A stretch of DNA of 47,623 nucleotides from a bacterium (GTDB lineage Bacteria; Bacillota; Clostridia; Lachnospirales; Lachnospiraceae), in the NCBI GenBank assembly GCA_029012425.1, contig JAQXMB010000091.1:1-47623 (forward strand). The letters are read 5' to 3'. Both the position numbers and the translations under genes were made by a program. Positions 32,426 through 42,063 of this stretch are shown here, one piece after another. Position 1 is the stretch's first letter. Every line of letters starts with the position of its first letter. Below the pieces are notes generated by a model that had not been told where the DNA came from, searched no databases, and saw nothing but the letters and a program-made list of their open reading frames with translations.

Positions 32426-33743
32426 TCTGGGATTAAAGATCTTGGCTGCATTTTTTGCTGTCATCCTGTGGATGGTCGTTGTCAATATCGATGACCCGAA
32501 GATATCGACGCGATTTGTCACATCGGTTGCCATTGAGAACGGCAACTACCTGACCGATCAGGGCAAATACTATGAGGTACTCAACGACAGTAATACCGTC
32601 GTGTTCACCGTGACAGCCAAGCGTTCCTATATTGAAAAATTAAGCAGCACAGACTTCAAGGCTGTCGCTGATATGAAAAATGCAACCATCGACAATGAGA
32701 CCAATGTCGGCCGTGTGCCGATCGATGTCACGCCGCTTCGCTATTCCACACAGGTTACAATCAGCAAAGCAACACAGAATTTGGAAATCAAGCTCGAACA
32801 GCTTGCACATGCACAGTTCATCATCGGTGCGCAGGCAACCGGAACACTTCCGCAGGGATGTGCACTCGGAGAAGTCAGTGTAACACCGAACCTGTTAAAG
32901 GTATCCGGACCGCAATCGGTAGTTGACCGGATTGATCATGTCGTTGCGTCAATCGATGTAACCGGTATGACCGGAGATGTCGTCGATAATGTGATTCCGG
33001 TGCTCTACGATGCGGCAGGAGAAGTAATCGGACAGACCGATTTGACCTTGAACCTGTCAACGGTAACCGTGAGTGCCAAGATTCTTGATACAAAGGAAGT
33101 ATCCTTAATCTGCAAAGCATTCGGAGAGCCGGCAGAAGGATTTACCTATGTCGACATGGAATTCTCTCCGAAGACGGTTGCGATTAAGGGAAAAGCAGCT
33201 GCGCTCAATAACATTACCGCAATCGTTATTCCTGACAGCGCACTCGATATTACCGGAGCGAGAAATGATATAACACAGACGATTGATGTGACAGAATATC
33301 TGCCCGAGGGCGTAACACTTGTTGACCCGGCAGCCTCCAAGGTTACAGTCACCGTTCGTATTGCGCAGTTGGCAAGCAAGACGGTCAATCTGTTTACTTC
33401 AGGAATCGAGGTACTCAATCTTCCCGAGAATTTGAAGCTAACCTTTGACAGCAGCGTACTTCGTGTAAATATAAGCGGTATTCGTTCGGATATCGACCAA
33501 TTTGATGCGGCAGATATCAAGGCAAGTATAGACGGAAGCCAGCTGACACCCGGTACACATGAAGTGGATGTCGCATTAGAGCTTCAGAACGGAATCGACC
33601 ATACACCGGTAACGGTGAGCGTTTCTGTTGAAGAAATCACAACGGATGAACCGCAGGAAGAAGAACCTGAGGAGACAGATCCGATAGAAAATGAAAATCA
33701 GATACCGGAGCCGGAACCCGGTGTCGGGGAGGAAACAAACTAA
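32391..33743 (+). CDS. cdaR: CdaA regulatory protein CdaR (YbbR domains)
   Basis: CdaR is an extracytoplasmic regulator of CdaA. The 450 aa protein has one N-terminal transmembrane helix (ILAAFFAVILWMVVV), then four YbbR-type repeats of about 80-90 residues each, recognisable from recurrent VTPKTV/VTPNLLKVSGP-like and DVT segments. It ends with about 35 residues that are almost all Glu, Pro, Asp and Asn. That acidic tail is longer than I would expect and lies outside the cell. The ATG at 32391 is eight bases after AGAGGAG; a TTG six bases earlier is too close to it. Its stop codon is followed directly by the glmM start. Confidence 0.93.
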   Translation: MPRRIWKAITNNLGLKILAAFFAVILWMVVVNIDDPKISTRFVTSVAIENGNYLTDQGKYYEVLNDSNTVVFTVTAKRSYIEKLSSTDFKAVADMKNATIDNETNVGRVPIDVTPLRYSTQVTISKATQNLEIKLEQLAHAQFIIGAQATGTLPQGCALGEVSVTPNLLKVSGPQSVVDRIDHVVASIDVTGMTGDVVDNVIPVLYDAAGEVIGQTDLTLNLSTVTVSAKILDTKEVSLICKAFGEPAEGFTYVDMEFSPKTVAIKGKAAALNNITAIVIPDSALDITGARNDITQTIDVTEYLPEGVTLVDPAASKVTVTVRIAQLASKTVNLFTSGIEVLNLPENLKLTFDSSVLRVNISGIRSDIDQFDAADIKASIDGSQLTPGTHEVDVALELQNGIDHTPVTVSVSVEEITTDEPQEEEPEETDPIENENQIPEPEPGVGEETN

Positions 33744-35093
33744 ATGGCTAGACTATTTGGAACGGACGGTGTCCGTGGAGTTGCAGGAAGTGAGCTTACC
33801 ATTGAACTGGCGATGAAGCTGGGTCAGGCAGGCGCATATGTACTGACCAAAGAAAAAGCACATAAACCGACAATTCTTGTCGGCTGTGATACGAGAATAT
33901 CAGGAGGGATGCTTGCAAATGCACTGGTGGCAGGAATCTGTTCCGTGGGAGCGAATGCGATTCATGTAGGCGTGCTGCCCACTCCGGCAGTTGCATACCT
34001 GACCAGAAAGCACAAAGTAGACGCAGGCGTTGTGATCTCAGCATCCCACAACCCGATGGAGTTTAACGGCATCAAGTTCTTCAACGGAGAAGGCTATAAG
34101 CTTTCGGACGAACTGGAAGATGAGATTGAAGCACTGATCGCAAGCAATATGGCGGGGGTACCGCTGCCGACCGGATCCGGAATCGGAAAAGTGGAATATC
34201 GATTTGACCTTCAGGATGAATACATCCGTTTTATGAAAAAATGTGTTCCGGTTGATCTGTCCGGCATGCGCATTGTGATTGACTGTGCAGAGGGAGCGTC
34301 CTATCAGACATCCGTGCAGACACTGACACAGCTCGGAGCGGAATTGATTCCACTTCATATCGACCCGGACGGAACCAATATCAATTCCAATTGCGGTTCG
34401 ACCCATATGGGCGAGCTTCAGGCACGGGTTGTTTATGAGAAAGCGAACCTTGGTCTCGCCTTTGACGGCGACGCAGACCGACTACTTGCCGTCGATGAAA
34501 ACGGAAAAATTGTAGACGGAGATAAGCTTCTTGCAATCTGCGGAAACTACATGAAGAGCAAGGGAACCTTAAAGAAGGATACAATTGTTGCAACCGTCAT
34601 GTCGAACCTCGGCTTCTTTGTCATGTGTGACAACGAAGGAATTCATGCAGAAAAGACAGCTGTCGGCGATCGCTATGTGCTTGAGAATATGCGTGCAAAC
34701 GGTTACAACATCGGTGGTGAGCAGTCCGGACATATAATCTTTTTGGATGACAATACCACAGGAGACGGTCTGCTTAGTGCATTGCATCTGCTTGAGGTCA
34801 TGGTTGATACGAAAAAACCGTTATCAGAGCTTGCTTCCATTATGGAAGTATATCCGCAGGCACTCGTCAATGCCAAGGTGCCCGGACATAAAAAGGAACA
34901 GTTTATGGAGTATGCCGAGATTGCAGAGGCAATCGAAGCATTAGAAAAAGAATTCAACGGCCAGGGGCGCGTGTTAATTCGCCCGTCAGGTACCGAGCCG
35001 CTTGTGCGTGTCATGATTGAGGGGAAAGATCAGGCAGTAATTGAGAAAAAAGCGCATGAGCTGGCCGATTTAATAACAAAAATTATGCTGTAG
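33744..35093 (+). CDS. glmM: Phosphoglucosamine mutase
   Basis: GlmM converts glucosamine-6-phosphate to glucosamine-1-phosphate on the way to UDP-GlcNAc for the wall. The 449 aa protein has the N-terminal [10 protein letters not shown], the catalytic phosphoserine motif ISASHNP with Ser101, the metal loop ([15 protein letters not shown]) and the sugar-specific [11 protein letters not shown]. The phosphate-binding C-terminal [15 protein letters not shown] is also present. It starts directly after the cdaR stop, with GGGGAGGAAA as ribosome site inside cdaR. GlmM is also a known inhibitor of CdaA in several Firmicutes. GlmS, the enzyme before it in the pathway, is at the end of this window. Confidence 0.97.
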   Translation: MARLFGTDGVRGVAGSELTIELAMKLGQAGAYVLTKEKAHKPTILVGCDTRISGGMLANALVAGICSVGANAIHVGVLPTPAVAYLTRKHKVDAGVVISASHNPMEFNGIKFFNGEGYKLSDELEDEIEALIASNMAGVPLPTGSGIGKVEYRFDLQDEYIRFMKKCVPVDLSGMRIVIDCAEGASYQTSVQTLTQLGAELIPLHIDPDGTNINSNCGSTHMGELQARVVYEKANLGLAFDGDADRLLAVDENGKIVDGDKLLAICGNYMKSKGTLKKDTIVATVMSNLGFFVMCDNEGIHAEKTAVGDRYVLENMRANGYNIGGEQSGHIIFLDDNTTGDGLLSALHLLEVMVDTKKPLSELASIMEVYPQALVNAKVPGHKKEQFMEYAEIAEAIEALEKEFNGQGRVLIRPSGTEPLVRVMIEGKDQAVIEKKAHELADLITKIML

Positions 35094-35132
35094 GAGAAGG
35101 GACTCCCGGGGCGTGTAGTATGGAGGGTTTTT

Positions 35133-35396
35133 ATGGTAAGTCAGACAGTTGTGATAAAGAACCCGACCGGTCTTCATTTGAGGCCCGCCGGTATTTTGTG
35201 TAACGAAGCAGTGAAATACAAGAGCAAAATATCTTTTCGTTATGGGGATAACGAAGCGAATGCCAAGAGCGTGCTCAGTGTTCTCGGCGCGTGTATCAAA
35301 TACGGAGCAGAACTCGAGTTTCGATGTGAAGGCGAAGACGAAGAAGAAGCCTTGAAGGCGGTCGTAGAAGCAGTGGAAAGTGGACTGGGTGAATAA
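35133..35396 (+). CDS. HPr-family phosphocarrier protein
   Basis: HPr relays phosphate from enzyme I to sugar permeases of the PTS and, when phosphorylated on serine 46, works with CcpA in catabolite control. The 87 aa product keeps both sites at canonical positions: His15 in GLHLRPAG and Ser46 in NAKSVLS. The region after Ser46 (VLSVLGACIKYGAEL) differs from the usual IMGVMSLGIAKG. Whether it is the main HPr or a paralogue cannot be told from this window; no ptsI adjoins. It lies 39 bases after glmM, and its stop codon lies four bases before the rfbD start, so it bridges the c-di-AMP/glmM and rhamnose operons. Confidence 0.9.
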   Translation: MVSQTVVIKNPTGLHLRPAGILCNEAVKYKSKISFRYGDNEANAKSVLSVLGACIKYGAELEFRCEGEDEEEALKAVVEAVESGLGE

Positions 35397-35400
35397 TGCA

Positions 35401-36237
35401 ATGAAAAAAATTCTTGTTACCGGCTGTAACGGACAGCTTGGAAAAGCAATTCAAAAAGAATATGCTCCGCAACCGGAAGTGACGCTGATCTGTACGGATA
35501 TCGACACACTTGATATCTCAAATCATGCACAAGTATTGGAATTCGTCCGGGAAAACCGACCGGATGTCATTATGAACTGTGCGGCATTTACCGCAGTGGA
35601 TGCGTGCGAGAGTGACTGGGACACTGCCTATCGCATGAATGCGATAGGACCGCGAAATCTTGCAATCGCCGCAGCAGAAGTCGGTGCGAAGCTTGTGCAT
35701 ATCTCAACGGACTATGTATTCGACGGAGCGGGGGAGCGCCCGTATACCGAATTTGACAGCCCTGCGCCGCAAACCGCATATGGCAGGACGAAGCTTGCCG
35801 GAGAACAGTTGGTGAAACAGTTTGCGAAGCGTTACTTTATCATTCGAACCGCATGGCTTTATGGCGATGGCAACAATTTTGTCAGAACAATGCTTCGCCT
35901 TGCAGACAGTCACGATACGGTGCGTGTCGTCAACGATCAGTTTGGAACGCCCACAAGCGCAGCCGAACTGGCAAGACTCATGCATGCGCTTGAGCCGACA
36001 GAAAACTATGGCGTGTTCCACGGAACCTGTGAGGGCAGCTGCTCCTGGGCAGACTTCGCAGCCGAGATATTCCGGCTGGCGGGACGAGACACGAAAGTAG
36101 AAGGAATTTCAACCGAAGAATACGGATCTGCCACGAAGCGGCCCGCATACTCAGTGCTGGATAATTATATGCTTCGCCTGACGATGAATGAGCGGATGGC
36201 AGATTGGCAGGATGCGCTCGCACAATACCTCGCATAA
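35401..36237 (+). CDS. rfbD: dTDP-4-dehydrorhamnose reductase
   Basis: RfbD performs the last step to dTDP-L-rhamnose with NAD(P)H. The 278 aa protein is a short-chain dehydrogenase: the nucleotide-binding VTGCNGQLGKAI, the NCAAFTAVDACE segment, the catalytic region HISTDYVFDG and YGRTKLAGEQLV (Tyr and Lys), and RTAWLYGDGNNFV. The ATG at 35401 was chosen as it begins the Rossmann fold; an in-frame ATG 21 bases earlier lies within the HPr gene. Its ribosome site is weak, so translation may depend on coupling to the HPr gene. It is first in the order rfbD-rfbB-rfbA-rfbC. Confidence 0.94.
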   Translation: MKKILVTGCNGQLGKAIQKEYAPQPEVTLICTDIDTLDISNHAQVLEFVRENRPDVIMNCAAFTAVDACESDWDTAYRMNAIGPRNLAIAAAEVGAKLVHISTDYVFDGAGERPYTEFDSPAPQTAYGRTKLAGEQLVKQFAKRYFIIRTAWLYGDGNNFVRTMLRLADSHDTVRVVNDQFGTPTSAAELARLMHALEPTENYGVFHGTCEGSCSWADFAAEIFRLAGRDTKVEGISTEEYGSATKRPAYSVLDNYMLRLTMNERMADWQDALAQYLA

Positions 36238-36255
36238 GAGAAAGGAGATCCGAAT

Positions 36256-37335
36256 ATGTATACATATCTTGTGACCGGCGGAGCCGGATTTATTGGATCA
36301 AATTATATCCATTACATGTTGGATAAATACGGTGACGACATTCGAATCATCAATGTCGATGTGCTCACCTATGCCGGTAATCCGGAGAATCTGTCGGATA
36401 TCGAGCAGTTGCCGAATTATAAATTTGTCCGTGCGGACATTACTGATAAAGAAGCGATCAGCAAGCTGTTTGCAGAGAACGACATCGACCGTGTCGTTCA
36501 TTTTGCGGCAGAAAGTCATGTGGACCGAAGCATCAAAAATCCGGAGGTTTTTGTCCAGACCAATGTACTTGGAACCGCTGTGATGCTTAACTGTGCGCGC
36601 GCAGCGTGGGAGCAGCCCGACGGAAGCTATCCCGCGGATAAGCGCTTTTTGCATGTATCGACCGATGAAGTATATGGATCGCTGGAGGAGGACGGCGGGT
36701 ATTTTTATGAGACAACACCGTATGCGCCGCACAGCCCCTACTCAGCGAGCAAGGCAAGCTCGGACATGCTGGTGAAAGCGTATATCGATACCTATCACTT
36801 CCCGGCGAACATTACCAACTGTTCGAATAACTATGGACCGTATCAGTTCCCGGAGAAGCTGATTCCGCTTATTATCAACAATGCCCTGCATGGCAAAAAG
36901 CTTCCGGTCTACGGAGATGGCAAAAATGTCCGCGATTGGCTGTATGTGATGGATCATGCAAAAGCAATCGATATGGTACAGGAAAAAGGACGACTCGGTG
37001 AGACCTACAATGTCGGTGGTCACAACGAGAAGCAGAATATAGAGATTATCCGCATCATTTTGGATGTGTTAAAAGAGCAGCTGCCGGATGACGATCCGCG
37101 AAAAGCCCATATTTCCGAAGACTTGATCACCTATGTAGAAGACCGGAAGGGGCACGACAGACGCTATGCCATTGCCCCGGACAAGATTAAGGCAGAGATT
37201 GGCTGGGAGCCGGAGACGATGTTTGAAGAAGGAATCCGAAAGACGATTCAGTGGTATTTTGAGAACACGGCATGGATGGAGAATGTCACAAGCGGTGAAT
37301 ACCGGAATTATTACGAGGAGATGTACAAGGCATAG
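36256..37335 (+). CDS. rfbB: dTDP-glucose 4,6-dehydratase
   Basis: RfbB turns dTDP-glucose into dTDP-4-keto-6-deoxyglucose, the second step of dTDP-rhamnose synthesis. The 359 aa protein has the NAD-binding [26 protein letters not shown], the catalytic [10 protein letters not shown] (Thr-Asp-Glu) and YSASKASSD (Tyr-xxx-Lys). [18 protein letters not shown] and the C-terminal [12 protein letters not shown] follow. AGAAAGGAG lies before the ATG. The gene is 18 bases after rfbD. All expected motifs are intact. Confidence 0.96.
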   Translation: MYTYLVTGGAGFIGSNYIHYMLDKYGDDIRIINVDVLTYAGNPENLSDIEQLPNYKFVRADITDKEAISKLFAENDIDRVVHFAAESHVDRSIKNPEVFVQTNVLGTAVMLNCARAAWEQPDGSYPADKRFLHVSTDEVYGSLEEDGGYFYETTPYAPHSPYSASKASSDMLVKAYIDTYHFPANITNCSNNYGPYQFPEKLIPLIINNALHGKKLPVYGDGKNVRDWLYVMDHAKAIDMVQEKGRLGETYNVGGHNEKQNIEIIRIILDVLKEQLPDDDPRKAHISEDLITYVEDRKGHDRRYAIAPDKIKAEIGWEPETMFEEGIRKTIQWYFENTAWMENVTSGEYRNYYEEMYKA

Positions 37336-37346
37336 GAGGAAGCTGC

Positions 37347-38225
37347 ATGAAAGGTATTATACTTGCCGGAGGCTCCGGCACGAGATTATATCCGCTGACC
37401 AAGGCAATATCGAAGCAGATTATGCCAATCTATGACAAGCCGATGATTTACTATCCGCTTTCCACGCTGATGCTTGCGGGAATTCGTGAGGTGCTCATCA
37501 TCTCGACCCCGAGAGACCTTCCTGCATTTGAAGAACTGTTCGGAACCGGTGAGCAGCTTGGTATGTCGTTCTCCTATGCGGTGCAGCCGCAGCCGAACGG
37601 ACTGGCAGAAGCATTTATCATCGGTGAGCAGTTTATCGGAAACGACAGTGTGGCACTGGTGCTTGGCGATAACATCTTTTATGGACAGAACTTTTCGCAT
37701 ATCCTTCGCGATGTAAGTGCCCGCACAAGCACGAAGCCGGGAGCTACGATATTTGGACATTATGTGCGCGATCCGCGCGCTTACGGTGTCGTGGCATTTG
37801 ACGAGAATGGGAAAGCAACCTCTATCGAGGAGAAACCGGCGGAACCGAAATCGAACTATGCCGTGCCGGGACTGTATTTCTACGATAATGATGTCGTTGA
37901 CATTGCAAAAAGCATCAAGCCCTCTGCGCGGGGCGAATTAGAGATTACAGCCGTCAATAACGCTTATCTGGAGCGGGGAGATTTGTATGTGGAGATCTTA
38001 AGCCGTGGATTTGCATGGCTCGATACCGGAAGCCATGATTCGCTTCTCGATGCGACGAACTTCGTGGCAACCTTCCAGAAACGCCAGGGCCTGTATATCT
38101 CATGTATTGAAGAGATCGCATTCAAGCGCGGATTCATCGATGCAAAACAGCTGCAAAAGCTGGCAGAGCCGCTTTTAAAGACGGAGTACGGTCAATATCT
38201 GATGATGGTATCGGAGGGCTTATAA
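37347..38225 (+). CDS. rfbA: Glucose-1-phosphate thymidylyltransferase
   Basis: RfbA makes dTDP-glucose from dTTP and glucose-1-phosphate, the entry step of the pathway. The 292 aa protein starts with the nucleotidyltransferase signature [20 protein letters not shown] and the lysine motif [46 protein letters not shown] and the C-terminal [16 protein letters not shown] are also present. Length and motifs are those of the homotetrameric RmlA enzymes. It starts 11 bases after rfbB, preceded by TAGGAGG. rfbC follows with no gap. Confidence 0.96.
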   Translation: MKGIILAGGSGTRLYPLTKAISKQIMPIYDKPMIYYPLSTLMLAGIREVLIISTPRDLPAFEELFGTGEQLGMSFSYAVQPQPNGLAEAFIIGEQFIGNDSVALVLGDNIFYGQNFSHILRDVSARTSTKPGATIFGHYVRDPRAYGVVAFDENGKATSIEEKPAEPKSNYAVPGLYFYDNDVVDIAKSIKPSARGELEITAVNNAYLERGDLYVEILSRGFAWLDTGSHDSLLDATNFVATFQKRQGLYISCIEEIAFKRGFIDAKQLQKLAEPLLKTEYGQYLMMVSEGL

Positions 38226-38795
38226 ATGGGAAAAATTACAGTGACACCAACCGCAATACCGGATGTCAAGATTATTGATGTGGCCGTGTATGGGGATTCG
38301 CGCGGCTATTTCATGGAAACCTATAATGATAGAGACTTTCGGGAGGCCGGAATCAATATCTCCTTCGTACAGGACAATCAGTCCGCATCACACGGGGGCG
38401 TACTTCGCGGACTGCATTTTCAAAAAGAACATCCGCAGGCGAAGCTGGTTCGGGTAATTCGCGGGGAAGTGTTTGATGTGGCAGTTGATCTGCGTGAGGA
38501 TTCACCGACTTTCGGGAAATGGGTTGGAACAGTGCTTTCTGCCGAAAACAAACGACAGCTATATATTCCTAAGCATTTTGCACACGGATTTTATGTGCTT
38601 TCGGAGGTTGCTGAATTTACATATAAATGTACAGATTTCTATCATCCGAATGATGAGGGCGGAATTCGTTATGACGATCCGCAGATAGGTATTGAATGGC
38701 CGATTCCGGAAGGAATGGAGCCGATGTTGTCTGACAAGGACAAGAAATGGGGAAGCTTCGGGGAGTATCAAAGGAGCATACACAATGGACAATAA
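38226..38795 (+). CDS. rfbC: dTDP-4-dehydrorhamnose 3,5-epimerase
   Basis: RfbC epimerises dTDP-4-keto-6-deoxyglucose at C3 and C5, leading to the L-rhamno form. The 189 aa cupin-fold protein has SRGYFMETYNDRDF, the active-site motif GGVLRGLHFQ (His), VRGEVFDVAVDLREDSPTFGKW and the FAHGFYVLSEVAEFTYKCTDFY stretch. The DPQIGIEWPI ending is also typical. Its ATG follows the rfbA stop codon directly. It overlaps the next gene, the sugar-phosphate transferase, by 11 bases, tying rhamnose supply to polymer assembly. Confidence 0.95.
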   Translation: MGKITVTPTAIPDVKIIDVAVYGDSRGYFMETYNDRDFREAGINISFVQDNQSASHGGVLRGLHFQKEHPQAKLVRVIRGEVFDVAVDLREDSPTFGKWVGTVLSAENKRQLYIPKHFAHGFYVLSEVAEFTYKCTDFYHPNDEGGIRYDDPQIGIEWPIPEGMEPMLSDKDKKWGSFGEYQRSIHNGQ

Positions 38796-40158
38796 GAATT
38801 ACCAGTACAAAAGAATTTTCATGTTCTGGGCAGGCGTACTTTTTGTGGCCATACAGACAGCACTATTTGCCTGGCAGTGGTATCACATCTACCGGGGAAT
38901 GATGCTCGTTCAGTATTATCGTCGTGGAGATTGGGCGGTGATTGGACTATATGGCCTTTTTTGCGTGCTGTTTTTAAAGCTGTTTGGAGGCTTGAAGGTT
39001 GGTTATCTGCGCAATATGGATGTATTGTTCGGACAAACCCTTGCCATCTGCTTTCAAAATGCAGTCGTTTATCTCCAGTTAGCGCTGCTTGGCAAGTGGA
39101 AATTCGGAACGCATCTGGAGCACTTTCCGTTTTTGATGCTGACGGAGTTTGGACTTGCAATTATCTGGACAATCATGACCAGACATTTCTATGCCAAGCT
39201 ATATCCGCCGCATCAGATGCTTCTCATCTACGGAGATATCAGCCCGCGGCTGCTCATGCAAAAGCTCGATTCCAGACAGGATCGCTACCAGATTCGGGAG
39301 ACCATCAAGCTGGATGCGGGAATGGATGTAATTTTAGAGAAGATCAAGGAATATGACACAATTATCATCGGAGATATTCCGTCCCGGGAGCGAAACGAGT
39401 TTTTGAAGTTCTGCTACTGGCATGAGATTCGCTGCTACAGCATCCCGAAGATTTCGGATATTATCATAACCGGAGCAGACCGGATTGATTTATTTGACAG
39501 TATCCTGATGCTTAGCCGAAACAACGGACTTTCCATCGGACAGCGCTTCTTCAAGCGGCTGATGGATATTGTGATATCGCTGGTTGGAATTATATTGTCA
39601 TCACCGATTATGCTCATAATCGTAATCGCAATCAAGCTGTATGACCATGGACCGGTATTCTATACCCAGGAGAGAATCACCAAGGATGGAAAATCGTTCC
39701 AGATACTGAAGTTTCGCAGTATGATTGTGGAATCCGAGGCAGCGGGAGCACAGCTTGCACAGGCGGATGATGATCGCATCACGCCGGTCGGCCGAATCAT
39801 TCGAAGAACACATTTCGACGAGCTGCCCCAGCTGTTTAACATCCTGCATGGTGAGATGTCTGTCGTAGGGCCGAGACCCGAACGACAGGAAATCTTTGAC
39901 CAGTATGAGGAGAGCATTCCCGAGTTTAAATTCCGCTTGAAGATGAAAGCAGGACTCACCGGATATGCACAGGTTTACGGACAGTACAATACCGTGCCGT
40001 ATGACAAGCTCAAGCTTGATTTGACCTATATTGAGAACTATTCTTTCTGGCTGGATCTGAAGCTGTGCCTGCTCACCGCGAAGATTCTTTTCCAGAAAGA
40101 AAAATCAGAGGGCGTTGATAACTCACAGACAACAGCGCTTGTTGATAAGAAGGAATAG
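38785..40158 (+). CDS. Polyprenyl-phosphate sugar phosphotransferase (priming transferase)
   Basis: The 457 aa protein starts wall-polymer synthesis by moving a sugar-1-phosphate from a nucleotide sugar to undecaprenyl phosphate. Four N-terminal transmembrane helices and a cytoplasmic region precede the bacterial sugar transferase domain, which starts at RLMDIVISLVGIILSSPIML. That domain has the re-entrant helix, GPVFYTQERITKDGKSF, LKFRSM, the catalytic HFDELPQLFNIL and MSVVGPRPE. The start at 38785 follows AAAGGAG by seven bases and overlaps the rfbC end; an upstream in-frame ATG lies deep within rfbC. The sugar it transfers cannot be read directly; galactose, glucose and acylated amino sugars are all known for the family. 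Confidence 0.92.
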   Translation: MDNKNYQYKRIFMFWAGVLFVAIQTALFAWQWYHIYRGMMLVQYYRRGDWAVIGLYGLFCVLFLKLFGGLKVGYLRNMDVLFGQTLAICFQNAVVYLQLALLGKWKFGTHLEHFPFLMLTEFGLAIIWTIMTRHFYAKLYPPHQMLLIYGDISPRLLMQKLDSRQDRYQIRETIKLDAGMDVILEKIKEYDTIIIGDIPSRERNEFLKFCYWHEIRCYSIPKISDIIITGADRIDLFDSILMLSRNNGLSIGQRFFKRLMDIVISLVGIILSSPIMLIIVIAIKLYDHGPVFYTQERITKDGKSFQILKFRSMIVESEAAGAQLAQADDDRITPVGRIIRRTHFDELPQLFNILHGEMSVVGPRPERQEIFDQYEESIPEFKFRLKMKAGLTGYAQVYGQYNTVPYDKLKLDLTYIENYSFWLDLKLCLLTAKILFQKEKSEGVDNSQTTALVDKKE

Positions 40159-40161
40159 GAT

Positions 40162-40926
40162 ATGTCAACACCGAAGGTAACCGTGATCATTCCGGCATAC
40201 AATGCCGCAAATTATATCGCCAATGCCGTGTACTCCGTGCTCGAACAGGAGGGCATACGGCCGGAAGAACTCGAGCTCATTGTTGTCAATGATGCCAGCA
40301 CAGATACGACCGATGCCGTGATGAAGCGCTTTCAATCCGATGAACAGGTCATCTATCTGAAAAACGAGAACAATCTTGGCGTTGCGGAGAGCCGCAATCT
40401 TGCGATTGACATGGCAAGAGGAACCTATCTCGCATTTTTAGATGCAGATGACTGGTGGGAGCCGGATAAGCTTGCGGCGCAGCTTACGGCATTGGAACAG
40501 ACCGATGCACCGCTCTGCTGTAGCGCGCGCGCACTGCACGAGCCGGACGGAACACCGGTTGGACGCGTGATTGGCGTGCCGGAGCGGATTACTTACGAGA
40601 TGCTGCTTCGAACCAATTCGATCCCGTGTGGATCTGTTGTGATGCGAAGTGAACTTGCAAAACAGTATCACATGACGCATGCGGAGCTTCATGAGGATTA
40701 TATCCTGTGGCTTCAGATCTTGAAAAATCACGGGGCTGCAATCGGAATCAATGAGCCGTATCTGCACTGTAGATTAAGCGCGGGAGGAAAATCCCGCAAC
40801 AAGCTTAAATCCGCCCGTATGCAGTATGGCGTATACCGCTATATGGGCTTTGGCACAATCAGAAGCCTGTTCTATTTTGCAAACTATGCGGTGAACGGTG
40901 TGAAAAAATATCACGGAAAAAATTGA
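40162..40926 (+). CDS. Family 2 glycosyltransferase
   Basis: The 254 aa GT-A enzyme has KVTVIIPAYNAANYIANAV, the nucleotide-binding VVNDASTDTTDAV and the metal-binding FLDADDWWEPDKL (DxD). An LHEDYILWLQ motif is the likely catalytic base region. It would add a sugar to the lipid-linked primer made by the preceding gene; rhamnose is a fair guess given the rfb genes upstream. There is no transmembrane segment, so it works at the inner membrane face. It starts three bases after the priming transferase. The donor and linkage are unknown. Confidence 0.9.
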   Translation: MSTPKVTVIIPAYNAANYIANAVYSVLEQEGIRPEELELIVVNDASTDTTDAVMKRFQSDEQVIYLKNENNLGVAESRNLAIDMARGTYLAFLDADDWWEPDKLAAQLTALEQTDAPLCCSARALHEPDGTPVGRVIGVPERITYEMLLRTNSIPCGSVVMRSELAKQYHMTHAELHEDYILWLQILKNHGAAIGINEPYLHCRLSAGGKSRNKLKSARMQYGVYRYMGFGTIRSLFYFANYAVNGVKKYHGKN

Positions 40927-40932
40927 TATAGA

Positions 40933-42048
40933 ATGAAACGAGAACAGATCAAGACCATCATGCAGCGTTATCTGCTTCCGATGGTATATCAGCTATCAAA
41001 AAGAAAACAGATAAATAAGAACCTGGTACTGCTCGCAGATGCCCATCATGAGTCACTTCCATACAGCATGTGGGAGATAAAAAAAGCGCTTGATGAGAGC
41101 GGCAGGTATGAAGTGCGGGAGCTTTGCAAGGACTACCAGAAGGGCTCGCACCTTGCAATCCTAAAAAGCATGCTTCAGTTCATGCGCGCCTATGCCAATG
41201 CAGGCTTTGTGATCATCTGCGATAATCATCTTCCGGTTGCTTCCTGCAGAAAACGACCGGAGACGAAGGTGATTCAGCTGTGGCATTCCGGCGGGGCGCT
41301 CAAGCGATTTGGGTACGATTCTCCCGGCAATATATCTGCGGATTATCATGGTGGTAATGTATATGCGAACTATGACTTGATTACAGTCAGTGCCGATTAT
41401 GCGGTAGAACCCTTCACCCGTGCGATGAAGACGGACGAGACCAAGGTACAGGTCACAGGAATCAGCCGTACGGACTGGTATTTTGACGAAGCTAAAAAGC
41501 AGGCGGTTCGTGAGTGCTTTTATGAGGAATATCCGGATGCCCGCGGCAGGAAAATCATTCTCTGGGCACCCACCTTCCGGGGCAGTGCGGCAAACCCGGT
41601 GCTTGTAGGAGAATCGGAGATTGCGCGATTAAAAGAAGCGCTTGGCAGGGAATACTTTCTTATAGAGAAGATTCATCCGCATGCACAGAGCAAGAGGAAG
41701 ACACAGACAAGCAGACTGCTCGCCGAACAGCTGCTTGTTGTAGCGGATGTGCTCATATCCGATTATTCATCGATTATCTACGATTACGCCTACTTTGGCA
41801 GACCGCTCGTGCTGTTTACACCTGACTTCAGGCAGTACGAAAAGGATTGCGGATTTTATGAAAAATATGATACAATTCCGGCGCGTGTTGCGCATTCGTA
41901 CGATAAGCTGTATGAAGCCGTGATACATGCGGCGGCAGATGAGAGTGCCGACAGCCGCGCGGCCATGCAGGCATTTTATCAACGCACCATGACAGCCTGT
42001 GACGGACATGCCACGCAGCGCATTCTCCAATGGATGGAGAATCAGTAA
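40933..42048 (+). CDS. CDP-glycerol glycerophosphotransferase family protein 1
   Basis: The 371 aa protein belongs to the TagB/TagF family, which transfers glycerol- or ribitol-phosphate from CDP-alditols in teichoic-acid-like polymers. Visible motifs are IQLWHSGGALKRFGYDS with His118, VTGISRTDWYFD, ILWAPTFRGS, IHPHAQ with His248, LISDYSSIIYDYAYFGRPLVLF and the C-terminal DGHATQRIL. The first histidine motif reads WHSGG where most members have WHGxG. It is a single-domain, TagB-sized enzyme without the N-terminal half of long TagF. Its ribosome site is weak. It lies between a GT2 and the TagGH-like exporter genes. Confidence 0.88.
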   Translation: MKREQIKTIMQRYLLPMVYQLSKRKQINKNLVLLADAHHESLPYSMWEIKKALDESGRYEVRELCKDYQKGSHLAILKSMLQFMRAYANAGFVIICDNHLPVASCRKRPETKVIQLWHSGGALKRFGYDSPGNISADYHGGNVYANYDLITVSADYAVEPFTRAMKTDETKVQVTGISRTDWYFDEAKKQAVRECFYEEYPDARGRKIILWAPTFRGSAANPVLVGESEIARLKEALGREYFLIEKIHPHAQSKRKTQTSRLLAEQLLVVADVLISDYSSIIYDYAYFGRPLVLFTPDFRQYEKDCGFYEKYDTIPARVAHSYDKLYEAVIHAAADESADSRAAMQAFYQRTMTACDGHATQRILQWMENQ

Positions 42049-42063
42049 GGAGACAGAACACAT

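Noticed and set aside
38692-38784. N-terminal extension of the priming transferase into rfbC
   Set aside because: The extension is rfbC sequence in another frame; a good ribosome site precedes the start at 38785.
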